NCBI GenBank assembly: GCA_030674155.1 | Contig: CM060339.1 | Coordinates: 41,784,961 to 41,848,960, forward strand | DNA length: 64,000 bases | Origin: Stramonita haemastoma | Taxonomy: Eukaryota; Mollusca; Gastropoda; Neogastropoda; Muricidae | Reading direction: 5' to 3' | Shown: in pieces, positions 48,881-60,970 of the stretch | Layout: every line of letters begins with the position of its first letter | How positions within the stretch are numbered: position 1 is the stretch's first letter | The notes under the pieces: model-generated | Told to the model about the DNA's origin: nothing | Databases searched by the model: none | Seen by the model: the letters and a program-made list of their open reading frames with translations, nothing else | Made by a program: the position numbers and the translations under genes

Positions 48881-51800
48881 GCTAAACTTGGCTATGAACA
48901 GGAGGGGTTGCCATCTTCGGGGCCGTGGTGTCGCCACAATTCCAGTGCCACACGCGTTGGAAATGGTTGTAAAGTGTGTCTGCATAGTGTAGAACACGGT
49001 CCTGGTGCCTCGGGGTGTGGAACTGCTGAAATGTGCGGGCGGCAAGGGCCCGAAAAGGCGTTAGCGTCACATCTTTTGGGCTATTCTTCTTTAGCTTATT
49101 CATGTGAGGGTGGGTATGGTTGCGCGCGTGCGCGCGTTCGCTGGTGTTTGTGTGTGCGGTTTTTTGCGTTTCGGCTTGTGGAGGACACCGTACAGATTGC
49201 CCTTTTGCATGATATTGTAGGATATTATTATTGGATGTGTGTTGTAGGGGTTGTTTTTGCATACACTGTACCATGTTTCTTGGCGAAAATCTTGGCTATG
49301 TACAGGCGGATTTGCCATCTTTGGGGCCGTGGTGTTGCCACAATTCCAGTGCCACACGCGTCAGAAATGGTTGTAAAGTGTGTCTGCATAGTGTAGAACA
49401 CGGTCCTGGTGCCCTGGGGTATGGAACTGCGAAAATGTGCGGGCGGGAACGGTCAAAAACGACGTTGGCGTCAAATCTTTTGGGCAATTGTTCTTTAGCT
49501 TTTTCATCGGAGGGTGGGTATGCATGCGCGCGCGCGCGTTCGCTGGTGTTTGTGTGTGCGGTTTTTTGTGTTTGTGCGTGTGGAAGACACGCTACAGATT
49601 GCCCTGGTGCATAATATTGTAGGATTTTATTTGATGTGTGTTGTTGGGTTTGTTTTTGCCTACACTGTACCATGTCTCTTGGCGCAAAACATGGCTATGT
49701 ACAGGCGGGGTTGCCATCTTTAAGGCCGTGGTGTCGCCACAATTCCAGTACCACACGCGTCGGAAATGGTTGTAAAGTGTATCTGCATAGTGTAGAACAC
49801 GGTCCTGGAGCCTCGGGGTCTGGAACTGCGGACACGAGCGGGGGGCAAGGGCCCGAAAACAGCATTTGCGTCACATGTTTTCGTCCATGCTACTTTAGCT
49901 TATTCATGGGAGGGTGGGTATGCATGTGCGCGTGCGCGCGTTCGCTGGTGTTTGTGTTTTCGATTTTTGCGTTTTGGCGTGTGGAGGACACCCTACAGAT
50001 CGCCCTTGTGCATGATACTGTAGGATATTATAATTGGATGTGTGTTCAACTGGTGGATTTTGCCTATACTAGACCATGTTTCTTGGCGCTAAACTTGGCT
50101 ATGTACAGGACGGGTTGCCATCTTCGGGGCCGTAGTGTCGCCACAATTCCAGTACCACACGCGTCGGAAATGGTTGTAAAGTGTGTCTGTATACTGTAGA
50201 ACACGGTCCTGGTGCCCCGGGGTCTGAAAATGCGGAAACGTGCGGGCGGCAAGGGCCCGAAAACGGCGTTTTCGTCACATCTTTTGGTCCATGCTTCTTT
50301 AGCTTATTCATGGGAGGGTGGGTATGCATGCGCGCGTGCGTGCGTTTGCTGGTGTTTGTGTGTGCGGTTTTTTGTGTTTGGGCGTGTGATCGACATCCGA
50401 CAGATTGCCCTGGTGCATGATATTGTAGGATATTGTTATTGGATGTGTGTTCTAGGGGTTGTTTTTGCCTACACTGTGCCATGTTTCTTGTCGCCAAACT
50501 TGGCTATGTACAGGCGGGGTTGCCATCTTCGGGGCCATGGTGTCGCCACAATTCCAGTTCCACACGCGTCGGACTTGGTTGTAAAGTGTGTCTGCATAGT
50601 GTAAAACACGGTCCTCGTGCCCTGGGGTTTGGAACTGCAGAAATGTGCGGGCGGCAAGGGCCCGAAGCGGCGTTGGCGTCACATCTTTTGGGCAATTGTT
50701 CTTTAGCTTTTTCATGGGAGGTTTGGTATGCATGCGCGCGTTCGGGCGTGCGCGCGTTCGCTGGTGTTGTGTGTGCGGTTTTTTTTGTTTGGGCGTGTGG
50801 AGGACACCCTTCAGATTGCCGTGGTGCATGATGTTGTAGGATATTATTATTGGATGTGTGTTTTAGGGGTTGTTTTTGCCTACACTGTACCATGTTTCTA
50901 TGCGCCAAACTTGGCTATGTACAGGCGGGGTTGCCATCTTCGGGGCCGTGGTGTCGCCACTTTTCCAATGCCACACGCGTCGGAAAATTTTGAAAAGTGT
51001 GTTTGCAATGTGTAGAACACAATCCTATGCCTCGGAGTTTGGAACTGCGGAAACGTACGGGCGGCAAGGGCCCGAAAACGGCGTTTGCATCACATCTTTT
51101 GGTCCATGCTTCTTTAGCTTATTCATGGGAAGGTCGGTATGCATGCGCGTGTGCGTGCGATCGCTGGTGTTTGTGTGTGCGTTTTTTTGTGTTTGGGCGT
51201 GTGATCGACATCCGACAGATTGCCCTGGTGCGTGATATTGTAGGATATTATTATTGGATGTGTGTTGTAGGGGTGGTAATTGCCTACACTGTACCATGTT
51301 TCTTGACGCCAAACTTGGCTATGTAGAGGCGGGGTTGCCATCTTCGGGGCCGTGGTGTCGCCACAATTCCAGTGCCACACGCGTCACAAATGGTTGTAAA
51401 GTGTGTCTGCATAGTGTAGAACACGGTCCTGGTACCCCGGGGTCAAGAACTGCGGAAACGTGCAGGCGGCAAGGGCCCGAATCGGCGTTGACGTCACATC
51501 TTTTGGTCAATGGTTCTGTAGCTTATTCATCGGAGGGTTGGTATGCATGCGCGCGTGCGTGCGTTCGCTGCTGTTTGTGTTTACGGTTTTTTGCGTTTGG
51601 GCGTGTGGAGGACACCCTACAGATTGCCCTGGTGCATGATATTGTAGGATATTATTATTGGATGTGTGTTGTAGGGTGGTTTGTAGGGGTGTACGGGTCG
51701 CTCTTTCTCTGTTTCTGGTCCAGTGATCTGGAACAACCTCCCTCTCACCCTTCGTAAAAAGCCTACCTATGACACATTTAAATCCAGCCTCAAGACACAC

Positions 51801-51913
51801 TTATTTCAAAGCTAAGACTTTCCTATCCTATTTCATCATCTGCCCCTGCTCTCTACAGCCGAAATATCCACCGCCCTGCCAAAGTGTTTATACTCTATGT
51901 GTGTTTTATACTC

Positions 51914-51935
51914 TGTGTGTGTGTGTGTGTGTGTG

Positions 51936-52022
<87 letters not shown>

Positions 52023-52023
52023 C
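51914..52023 (+). repeat. (GT)n microsatellite within the LINE 3' UTR
   Basis: About 100 bp of GT with one GGGG interruption near 51935 and a GCGCGCGCG end. Confidence 0.97.
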
Positions 52024-52142
52024 GTGTGCATTGACTTCGTTAAAAGTTTTTAACTCTTGTTGGCTGCATGGGCAAGAATTGGTTGAATGCAAGCGCTTTG
52101 ATTTGTTTTTGCAAGATATAGCGCTATATAAGTTCCAGTTAT

Positions 52143-52156
52143 CATTATTATTATTA

Positions 52157-52216
<60 letters not shown>

Positions 52217-52226
52217 CATTATTATT
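52143..52226 (+). repeat. (ATT)n tail of the CR1/L2 LINE
   Basis: About 27 ATT triplets at the 3' end of the insertion, then satB sequence. Confidence 0.95.
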
Positions 52227-55200
52227 TTTGCCTATACTGTACCATGTTTCTTGGCGCCAAAGTTGGCTATGTCCAGTCGAGGTCGCCATCTTCGGGGCCG
52301 TGGTGTCGCCACAATTCCAGTGCCACACGCGTCGAAAATGATTGTAAAGTGTGTCTGCATAGTGTAGAACACGGTCCTGGTGCCCCAAAATCTGGAACTG
52401 CGGAAACGTGCGGGCGGCAAGGGCCCGAAAATGGCGGTTGCGTCATATCTTTTGGTCCATGCTTCTTTAGCTTATTCATAGGTAGGTGGGTATGCATGCG
52501 CGCGTGTGCGCGTTTGCTGGTATTTGTGTGTGCGGTTTTTTGCGTTTGGGCGAGTGGAGGACACCCTACAGATTGCCCTGGTGCATGATATTGTAGGATA
52601 TTATTATTGAATGTGTTTTGTAGGGGTGGTTTTTGCCTACACTGTACCATGTTTCTTGGCGCCAAACTTGGCTATGTACAGGCTGGGTAGCCATCTTCGG
52701 GGCCGTGGTGTCGCCATAATTCCAGTGTCACAGGCGTTAAAAATGGTTGTAAAGTGTGTCTGCATAGTGTAGAATAGGGTCCTGGTGCCTCAGGGTCTTG
52801 AACTGCGGAAACGTACGTGCGGCAAGGGCCCGAAACCGGCGTTTGCGTCACATCTTTTGGTCCATGCTTCTTTAGCTTATTCATGGGAGGGTGGGTATCC
52901 ATGCGCGCGTGCACGCGTTCGCTGGTGATTGTGTGTGCGGTTTTTTTTGTTTGGGCGTGTGGAGGACATGCTAGAGATTGCTTTCGTGCATGATATTATA
53001 GAATATTATTATTGGATGTGTGTTGTAGGGGTTGTTTTTGCCTACACTGTACCATGTTTCTTGGCGCCAAACTTGGCAATGTAAAGGTGGGGTTGCCACC
53101 TTCAGGGCCGTGGTGTCGCCACAATTCCAGTAACACACGCGTCGAAAATGATTGTAAAGTGTGTCTGCATAGTGTAGAACACGGTCCTGGTGCCTCGGGG
53201 TCTGGAACTGTGGAAACGTGCGGGCGGCAAGGGCGCGAATACGGCGTTGGCGTCACATCTTTTGGTCAATGCTTCTTTAGCTTATTCATGGGAGGTGGGT
53301 ATCCATGCGCGCGTGCGCGCGTTTGCTGGTGTTTGTGTGTGCAGTTTTCTGTGTTTTGGGCGTGTGGAAGACACCCTACAGATTGCCCTGGTGCGTGATA
53401 TTGTAGGATATTATTATTGGATGTGTTCTAGGGGTGGTTTTTGCCTACACTGTACCATGTTTCTTGGCGCTAAACTTGGCTCTGTACAGGCGGGTAGCCA
53501 TCTTTGGGGCCGTGGTGTCGCCATAATTCCAGTGCCACACGCGTCAGAAATGGTTGTAAAGTGTGTCTGCATAGTGTAGAACACGGTCCTAGTGCCCCAG
53601 GGTCTGGAACTGCGGAAACGTGCTCGCGGCAAGGGCGCGAATACGGCGTTTGCGTCACATCTTTTGGTCAATTCTTCTTTAGCTTATTCATGGGAGGGTG
53701 GGTATGCATGCGCACGTGCGCGCGTTCGCTGGTGTTTGTGTGTGCGGTTTAATGTTTTTGGGCGTGTGCAGGACACCCTACAGATTGCACTGGTGCATGA
53801 TATTGTAGGATATTGTTATTGGATGTTTGTTCAATGTGTGGTTTTTGCCTACACTGCACTATGTTTCTTGGCGCCAAACTTAGCTATGTACAGGCAGGGT
53901 TGCAATCTTCGGGGCCGCGGTGTCGCCACAATTCCAGTGCCACACGCGTCAAAAATTGTTGTAAAGTGTGTCTGCATAGTGTAGAACACGGTCCTGGTAC
54001 CCCAAAATCTGGAACTGCGGAAACGTGCGGGCGGCAAGGGCCCGAATACGGCGTTTGCGTCACATCTTTTGGTCCATGCTTCTTTAGCTTATTCATGGGA
54101 GGGTGGGTATGCGTGCGCGCGTGCGTGCGTTCGCTGTTGTTTGTGTGTGCGGTTTTTTGTTTTTGGGCGTGTGGAGGACACACTACAGATTTCCTTGGTG
54201 CATAATATTGTAGGATATTATTATTGGATGTTTATTATACGGGTGGTTTTTGCCTACACTGTACCATGTGTTTTGGCGCCAAACTTGGCTATGTACATGC
54301 AGGGTTGCCATCTTCGGGGCCGTGGTGTCGCAACAATTCCAGCGCCACACGCGTCAAAAAGGGTTGTAAAGTGTGTCTGCATGGTGTAGATTACGGTCCT
54401 GGTGCCTCAGGATCTCGAACTGCGAAAACGTGCGGGCGGCAAGGGTCCGAAAACGGCGTTGGCGTCACATCTTTTGGTCCATGCTTCTTTAGCTTATTCA
54501 TGACATGATGAGTATGCATGCGTGTGCCCGCGTTTGCTGGTGTTTGTGTGTGCGGTTTTTTGTGTTTGGGCGTGTGGAGGACACCCTACAAATTGCCCTG
54601 GTGCATGATATTGTAGGATATTATTATTGGATGTGTGTTCTAGGGATGGTTTTTGCCTACACTGTACCATGTTTCATGGCGCTAAACTTGGCTATGTACA
54701 GGCGAGGTTGCCATCTTCGGGGCCGTGGTGTCGCCACAATTCCAGTGCCACACGCGTTGGGAATAGTTGTAAAGTGTGTCTGCATAGTGTAGAACACGGT
54801 CCTTGTACCCAGAAGTCTAGAACTGCGGAAACGTGCGGGCGGCAAGGGCCCGAAAACGGCGTTTGCGTCACATTATTTGGTCCATACTCCTTTAGTTTAT
54901 TCAGGGGAGGGAGGGTATGCATGCGCGCGTGCCCGCGTTCGCTGGTGTTTGTGTGTGCGGTTTTTCTGTGTTTAGGCGTGTGGAGGACACCCTACAGATT
55001 GCCCTGGTGCATGATATTGTAGGATATTATTATTGGATATGCTCTAGGGGTTGTTTTTGCTTACACTGTACCATGTTTCTTGGCGCCAAACTTGTCTATG
55101 TACAGGAGGGGGTTGCCATCTTCGGGGCCGTGGTGTCGCCACAATTCCAGTGCCACACTCGTCGAAAATGGTTGTAAAGTGTGTCTGCATAGTGTAGAAC

Positions 55201-56284
55201 ACGGTCCTGGTGCCCCAAAATCTGGAACTGCGGAAACGTGCAGGCGGCAAGGGCCCAAAGCGGCGTTTGCGTCACATCTTTTGGTTCATGCTTCTTTAGC
55301 TTTATCATGGGAGGGTGGGTATGCATGCACGCGTTCGCGTGTTCGCTAGTGTTTGTGTGTGCGGATTTTTGTTTTTGGGCGTGTGGAAGACTACCTACAG
55401 TTTCCCCTGGTGCATAATATTGTAGGATATTATTATTGGATGTGTGTTCTAGGGGTGTTTTTACGTACACTACCATGTTTTTTGGCGCCAAACTTGCCTA
55501 TGTACAGTCGGGGTTGCCATCTTCGGGGCCGTGGTGTTGCCACAATTCCCGTGCCACACGCGTTGAAAATGATTGTAAAGTGTGTCTGCATAGTGTAGAA
55601 CACGGTCCTGGTGCCCCGGGGTCTAGAACTGCGGAAATGTGCGGGCGGCAAGGGCCCGAAAACGGCGTTTGCGTCACATCTTTTTGGTACATGCTTCTTT
55701 AGCTCATTCATGGGAGGGTGGGTATGCATGCGCGCGTGCGCGCGTTCGCTGGTGTTTGTGTGTGTGCATTTTTTTGTGCTTGGACGTGTGGAGAACACCC
55801 AACAGATTGCCCTGGTGCATGATATTGTAGGATATTATTATTGGATGTGTGTTCTAAGGGTGGTTTTTGCCTACACTGTACCATGTTTCTTGGCGCCAAA
55901 TTTCGCTATGTACAGGCGGGGTTGCCATCTTCGGGGCCGTGGTGTGCCAATTATCCAGTGCCACACGCGTCGGAAATGGTTGTGATGTGTTTCTGCATAG
56001 TGTAGAACACGGTCCTGGTACCCAGAAGTCTGGAACTGCGGAAACGTTCGGGCGGCAAGGGCCCGAAAACGGCGTTTGCGTAACATCTTTTGGTCCATGC
56101 TTCTTTAGCTTATTCATGGGAGGGTGGGTATGCATTCTCGCGTGTTCGCGTTCGCTGGTGTTTGTGTGTGCGGTATTTAGTGTTTGGGCGTATGGAGGAC
56201 ACCCTACAGATTGCCCTTGTGCATGATATTGTAGGATATTATTATTGGATGTGTGTTTTAGGGGTGTTTTTTGCCTTCACTGTA

Positions 56285-56291
56285 CCATGAG

Positions 56292-56390
<99 letters not shown>

Positions 56391-56393
56391 GTT

Positions 56394-56433
<40 letters not shown>

Positions 56434-56496
56434 TCGTCGTCATCGTCGTCCTCCTCATCGTCGTCCTCCTCATCGTCGTCATCGTTGTCATCGTCG

Positions 56497-56594
<98 letters not shown>

Positions 56595-56600
56595 GCTATC
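56285..56600 (+). repeat. (CAT)n / (CGT)n triplet microsatellite at the right edge of satB2
   Basis: CAT triplets (56290-56390), CGT and CCT triplets (56391-56495), then CAT again to about 56595. His, Ser, Ile, Asp or Met homopolymer frames result; none is a gene. Confidence 0.97.
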
Positions 56601-57130
56601 AACGCCATGAATGTCATCGGAGACGTTGTCATCGCCGTCATTGTCATGAACAACACCTTTAATTTTGAACGATCTCACAACCATTATCATCCTTAGTTTG
56701 TTGTTGTTGCTAACAGGCGGCAGTTTATCAGGATATACAGTGTAAGGGAAACAACCGTACATTGGGTAGGCTATGTGCTAGTTCTCTCTCTTAGACCACT
56801 CGGTGGCAATTCACTTTTTTGTTGTTATTGTTGTTTGTTTTCAATGTTTTGTTGTGGTAATGTTGTGTGTGCTTTTTTTTTTTTTTTTTTTAATGATGTT
56901 TCTTTCCTTTGTATGTCTCATTGTGGTTATTGGGTGAGGGTTGTCTGTGTGTTTCTTTACAACAATTTTTAGGTGTATTTCTTACATCGAAGTTGATAAT
57001 TATGGAATACCCATCTCAGTACATTCTAACTAAAGCAAGGAAAAGCTTAATCCTCCTGAAATGTATTTGTAGGCAGTAGGCTATTAAAGGCAAGATCTGT
57101 AAATCCTTTAACATTCATGGACGTCAGTAA
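56601..57130. other. unassigned spacer
   Basis: Low-complexity T-rich stretches (56873-56891 is T-only) but no recognised gene or repeat. Confidence 0.4.
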
Positions 57131-57352
57131 TCAGATCAAATCATTATATAGACAGGAAGTTTTCTTTATTGCTCCAAAATATTTACTGAGAAAGCTTCAG
57201 AGTATAGATTGTAAAGCATAGGCTACAGGCTTACTCTTGGTGTACCTTTTCTTGCATCAGCAATTGACACATATGAAGTCGAAATATTGCCGTTAGATGA
57301 ATAATCCTACCGAAAACTTGTATGCCCCAAATATGTACTGACAAGTTCAACA
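57131..57352 (+). mobile_element. RNase H-type LINE fragment (thumb region), pseudogene
   Basis: EVFFIAPKYLLRKLQSIDCK, then after a one-base shift LTLGVPFLASAIDTYE and EILPLDE, then SYRKL and KYVL. This aligns block by block with the thumb of the minus-strand LINE at 4490-4680 and belongs to the same kind of element. At least one frameshift and two stops make it dead. No RNase H domain follows; a SINE fragment lies downstream. Confidence 0.8.
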
Positions 57353-57424
57353 CCCAAAAACTTTGCTGGGAAGATGTGAAAATAAAATCTGATACATTTC
57401 TTTTTACCAAAAGGACGCAGCAAA

Positions 57425-57524
57425 TCGGATGCACTTGTGGCGAAGCGTTCTCTCTCCCTGGGGAGAGCAGCCTGAATTTCACGCAGAGAAATCTGCTGTG
57501 ACATTAAGTGGTATAAAAATAAAA
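57425..57524 (+). mobile_element. SINE family 2 fragment (3' end)
   Basis: GGATGCACTTGTGGCGAAGC, CTCTCCCTGGGGAGAGCAGC and AGAGAAATCTGCTGTGACAT match the 3' part of the element at 28147-28537. It ends with GTGGTATAAAAATAAAA. Confidence 0.85.
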
Positions 57525-57611
57525 TCAGAGTTAGGTTACCAAGATTTGATGGAAAATGAGTCTTTAGGAAAATAAGCTGGTCAATAGTCTTTCAGGGCTT
57601 TTATTGATTTC

Positions 57612-57836
57612 ATATTATACCACCTTATGTCACAGCAGATGCAATTTGGGCTGCTCTTCCCGGGGAGAGTGCGTTGCCACAAGTGCAGCGCCGCCCATAT
57701 TTTATTTTTCGTTTTCCTGTCAGCAACTGTATTTGTTTCAATATCAAAGTGGCTTTATTTCTACAGAATTTTGCCAGGGATAACCCCCTTGTTGCTGTGG
57801 ATTCTCTTACGTGCACTAAATTATAATGTTTAATAC

Positions 57837-57870
<34 letters not shown>

Positions 57871-57977
57871 TAGCACCCAGACCACCACTCATGGTCTAAT
57901 GGAAGGGGGAAAAGTTTTGGGCACGAACCCGATTTTTCGCCTTCTAGGCAGGCACGTTACATCTAGACCACTGATCC
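57612..57977 (-). mobile_element. SINE family 2, near full length
   Basis: Reading the minus strand: a tRNA-like head with TGGTCTAGATGTAACGTGCC (near 57950-57969) and a degraded B box GGGTTCGTGC (near 57921-57930), then the family 2 body and the CTCTCCCCGGGAAGAGCAGC and TCTGCTGTGACATAAGGTGG 3' end. It lies tail-to-tail with the fragment at 57425-57524. Confidence 0.87.
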
Positions 57978-58762
57978 ATAGGGAATAGTCAAGATTAGCT
58001 GCTTAAAGCTTGCTCTGTGGTCAGCATAAAATGGCAGAGGCCCAGTTGGTAATATCTCTTGATCATCGAATTTATGAAAGAAAAAATGAGTATGTAAACT
58101 GGATTTTTCTAGAAAAGGGAGTCAGGCAGAACTCCCCTCCCCTTCTACCTTCCCCTCACCCTCTACCCCCCCCCCCTCCTCTCCACTATCCTGTGTGCAC
58201 CTAAGAGACAAGTAATGAAAGTATTACCAAAAAATCAGAAAAAACATAATATAAAAGTTGACAGAAAAAAATGTAAGGGATGCATATCTCAAAAAAACAA
58301 TGTGTAGGAAAAGAATGCCTGCAGTTTATTGTACTCAAAATTTTGCAAGTATCCTGTTCGAAAAATTCCAGTTCGTCAAAGCTTTTTGGCCGAGTGTAGA
58401 ACTAGCTGCCTACTGCCCATTCAGCCCAGAGTTTTCCCACGCTTGGAATTGACATGCGCAAAAGACGGTTCCGGTTATGTAGTGAGCACGAATTCATGCT
58501 TTAAATTGAGAGTGCGTTGATTTGTATCGTCATTTTGGTCTTCTGTGCCTTCTTCCAACAAGTTCGAGATCAACTGGAGGTGATAGTCTACACCAGATTG
58601 TTTCATTCCATGCAAAGGTTAGTGATAATTTCTCTTCAATATATACCAACATGCTGACGACTCCCAGTGGTAAATGTCTTTCTTTGGAGGCAAGTGTTAA
58701 GTTTCAAAATGTAGGGGGTGGTTTTGACGTGACAGTACTTCAGATGCTCACAGAGCACGCGT

Positions 58763-58765
<3 letters not shown>
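57978..58765. other. unassigned sequence
   Basis: A C-rich stretch (58140-58185) and otherwise ordinary AT-rich DNA. Frames of 60-110 codons show no family signature. Confidence 0.4.
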
Positions 58766-58838
<73 letters not shown>

Positions 58839-58855
58839 CCATACACACACAAACA
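58766..58855 (+). repeat. (CA)n microsatellite
   Basis: About 70 bp of pure CA, then CCATACACACACAAAC, directly abutting a SINE head. Confidence 0.95.
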
Positions 58856-59192
58856 GCGGATAGCCTAGTGGTCAGAATATTGAGCTGCAATTTAACAACC
58901 CTGGTTCGATTCCCCATCGAGGGGATTTTTCCTCTGGAGTTAACATCAGTGCTGACTCGACTCCCCCCAAAAGACCTTCGGAGGAGACTACACCAAGGAC
59001 CCGTGTGCGAACGCATGCAGAACATCTTGTGCACATGTTAAATCCTGCTCCGCTTTTCATAAGAGTAGGCCATTGTTTGCCGGTGGGAACAGATTAGATT
59101 TACAAAACTGCATGCACACGGGAACTGGATGTAAAAAAACACGTGTTTATTCCATTATCCTCGGTATAAAACGAATAAATAAATAAATAAAA

Positions 59193-59251
<59 letters not shown>

Positions 59252-59278
59252 ATGAATAAATAAAAAGAGAAATAAATA
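58856..59278 (+). mobile_element. SINE family 1, full length with (AAAT)n tail
   Basis: A box TAGCCTAGTGG (58861-58871), B box GGTTCGATTCC (58903-58913), and the family body with GTTAACATCAGTGCTGACTC, AAGAGTAGGCCATTGTTTG and ATTCCATTATCCTCG. The tail is about 100 bp of AAAT tetranucleotide from about 59174. Confidence 0.93.
58861..58913 (+). promoter_or_regulatory. internal pol III promoter of SINE family 1 (A and B boxes)
   Basis: TAGCCTAGTGG and GGTTCGATTCC, spaced as in the other copies. Confidence 0.8.
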
Positions 59279-59695
59279 AACACAGGTAGGAATTGGTTTT
59301 ATAATGATGGAACCAAAGCCTTTGTGGTTGAAAGAAAGAGAGAGAGGGTGAGGGAGAGAGAGGGGGTAGCCGGTGGAGAGGCCCACATGTCTGATAAGAT
59401 TTCCTTAACATCACTGGACACGGAGGCCTGTGGACTTGACGTACAAGCCGACAATGAAAGCCAGTTGGATGGGTGACCCTTAGCGAGTCTTGGCTTCAGT
59501 ACAGCCACCCCTCCCCCCTCCACCAGTTTACCCAGCTGTAAATGTGTACCTGCCCTCTTTAGGGTCAGGGAAGGTAAAGCAGAGAGGGAGAGGAGATGGG
59601 CGCCGCCCTCAACATGCTGGCCCTCAGAGAAGCTGAGGCCTCTGATGCCTCGCTCCCCTACGACCGCCTAGGTTATGGGTCAGCTTTACATTTAC
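59279..59695. other. possible unclassified interspersed repeat
   Basis: A GA-rich stretch (59330-59370) is followed by GC-richer sequence (59380-59690) that stops abruptly at TTTACATTTACCTTTA, against a SINE fragment. Sharp compositional edges suggest a mobile-element piece, but there is only one copy in the window and no coding motif. Confidence 0.35.
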
Positions 59696-59830
59696 CTTTA
59701 CTGATGTTAACTCCAGAGGAAAAATCCCCTTGAAGGAGCATATCTGGATGGTAGCTGAAACGTGGGGTTGATCCTGGGTTGTCAGATTGCGATGGCAACG
59801 CTCTAACTACCAGGTTATCCCGTCCCCAGA
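59696..59830 (-). mobile_element. SINE family 1 fragment (tRNA-like head)
   Basis: On the minus strand: GGGATAACCTGGTAGTTAGA, a decayed B box (near 59771-59781), then CCTCTGGAGTTAACATCAG. Only the 5' 135 bp are present. Confidence 0.8.
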
Positions 59831-59924
59831 CAAAATTATGAACATTACAATTGTAGACAGACACCTACAACTAAAGTGAGGGCACAACAGTCACTGGTCG
59901 TTTTATGTACCAGAATGCTTTAAC

Positions 59925-60218
59925 ATTTCGTTTTGTGTTTTCGATCTTCGGCTAGAGCTCCGAGGTTCGCCGATGGTGAGATTTTTGCATATGCAGCGGT
60001 TTTTTCCTCCATCATTTAGATAGCCACATTCCGACCTCGGGAATTGCTGTCATTAATTATGGGTTCTTTAACGTGGATATTTGATCTTCTGCATGTCTCT
60101 ATACACTGAGAAAATTAAGGCACTGGCAGGTCTGCACTTGATTGGCCACACGCCACAGTTTCGAACCCAAGACCGAATGGACTCGCGAGATTGAAGTCAA
60201 ACGATGTTAACCATTCAG

Positions 60219-60222
<4 letters not shown>
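59925..60222 (-). mobile_element. SINE-like element, family 3 (single copy in window)
   Basis: The minus strand starts GTAACTGAATGGTTAACATC, has a B-box-like GGGTTCGAAACT (complement near 60157-60168), and a body with CACGTTAAAGAACCCATAAT. The head abuts a CA tract, as for families 1 and 2. The A box is not convincing (TGGTTAACATCG), so the tRNA origin is inferred from the B box. Confidence 0.55.
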
Positions 60223-60285
<63 letters not shown>

Positions 60286-60316
60286 CGCGCGCGCGCGCAC
60301 GTGCGCGCGCGCGCGC
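60222..60316 (+). repeat. (CA)n - (CG)n microsatellite between two SINE heads
   Basis: About 60 bp of CA, then CGCGCGCGCACGTGCGCGCG up to about 60316. It is alternating purine/pyrimidine throughout, so strongly Z-DNA-prone. Confidence 0.95.
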
Positions 60317-60336
60317 AAGCGCACGCCCACGACCGT

Positions 60337-60690
60337 GGGGACGACATAGCCTAGTGGTCAGAACATTGTGCTCGCGATTTGATGACCCAGGTTCGATTCC
60401 AGGTCGATGGGATTTTCCCCCTGGAATTAACATCAGTGCTGACTCCACTATCCCCAAAAGTCCTTTGGATGAGACCATAAACTAAGGCCCCTATGCGAAC
60501 GCATGCAGAACATCTTGCGCATTATGTTAAATCCTGTTCCGCTTTTCGTTAGAGTAAGCCATTGTGTGCCAATGGGAACAAATGACAAGATTTACAAAAC
60601 TACATACACACGGGGACTGGATGTAAAAAAGCACATGAGTGCTTATTCCATTATCCTCATATAAAGAATAAATAAATGAAAATGAAACAC
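60337..60690 (+). mobile_element. SINE family 1, full length
   Basis: A box TAGCCTAGTGG (60347-60357), B box GGTTCGATTCC (60390-60400), full family body, short AATAAATAAATGAAAATGAAA tail region near 60667-60687. The complete body and close match to the copies at 27368 and 58856 suggest a relatively recent insertion. Confidence 0.92.
60347..60400 (+). promoter_or_regulatory. internal pol III promoter of SINE family 1 (A and B boxes)
   Basis: TAGCCTAGTGG and GGTTCGATTCC, matching the consensus A and B boxes. Confidence 0.8.
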
Positions 60691-60970
60691 GCACGCACGC
60701 ACACACGCACGCACGCGCAAGCACTCCTTCTCTTACTCTTCTTTAAATTTCGGTAATATTTGTTTTACTTTTTTGTTATCAGAAGCCTATCTGCAACCTG
60801 GGACGTTCTGGCCACAAACACCATGTTGTGATCCACATTGGCTTTTAGCTGGGTTGGACCTTTGTTAGATAGAGGGTAGGGAATGGAGGAAGGAAATGTT
60901 TCAGCAAAGCCTTCATGGAGCTTTGTTTTCATGGACTTCATATATGGAATATGTTCAACCCTAATCCTTC
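60691..60970. other. short ACGC repeat and unassigned sequence
   Basis: An ACGC/ACAC stretch (60688-60720) followed by ordinary sequence with no recognised feature. Confidence 0.5.

Larger units (their letters stand above)
51671..52226 (+). mobile_element. CR1/L2-type LINE 3' end inserted in satB2
   Basis: The stretch 51699-51812 encodes 38 residues ending in a stop at 51813-51815: RSFSVSGPVIWNNLPLTLRK, then KPTYDTFKSSLKTHLFQS. This is the highly recognisable C-terminus of CR1/L2-type ORF2 proteins. The 3' UTR carries AAGCGCTTTGATTTG and TATAGCGCTATATAAGTTCC, followed by an (ATT)n tail, as is usual for L2-like elements. A GT microsatellite sits inside the 3' UTR. It interrupts a satB unit between GGGTGGTTT and TTTTTGCCTA. 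Only the last 40 or so codons are present and a one-base slip precedes them. Confidence 0.92.
45198..56284 (+). repeat. satB2 tandem array (26 units of about 405 bp)
   Basis: It is the reverse complement of satB1. The phase word CCTGGTGCATGATATTGTAG has its CAT at about 45250, 45655, 46060, 46464, 46869, 47276, 47679, 48084, 48489, (deleted near 48865), 49210, 49612, 50023, 50418, 50829, 51233, 51637, 52586, 52991, 53396, 53798, 54203, 54606, 55012, 55415, 55820 and 56224. The long interval 51637-52586 contains a LINE. One unit has lost about 90 bp near 48865. The last unit breaks off at CACTGTACCATG, where triplet repeats start. Confidence 0.95.

Noticed and set aside
56245..56762. Ser-, Asp-, Met- and Ile-homopolymer proteins
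   Set aside because: Translation of the CAT/CGT triplet tract in each of its frames.
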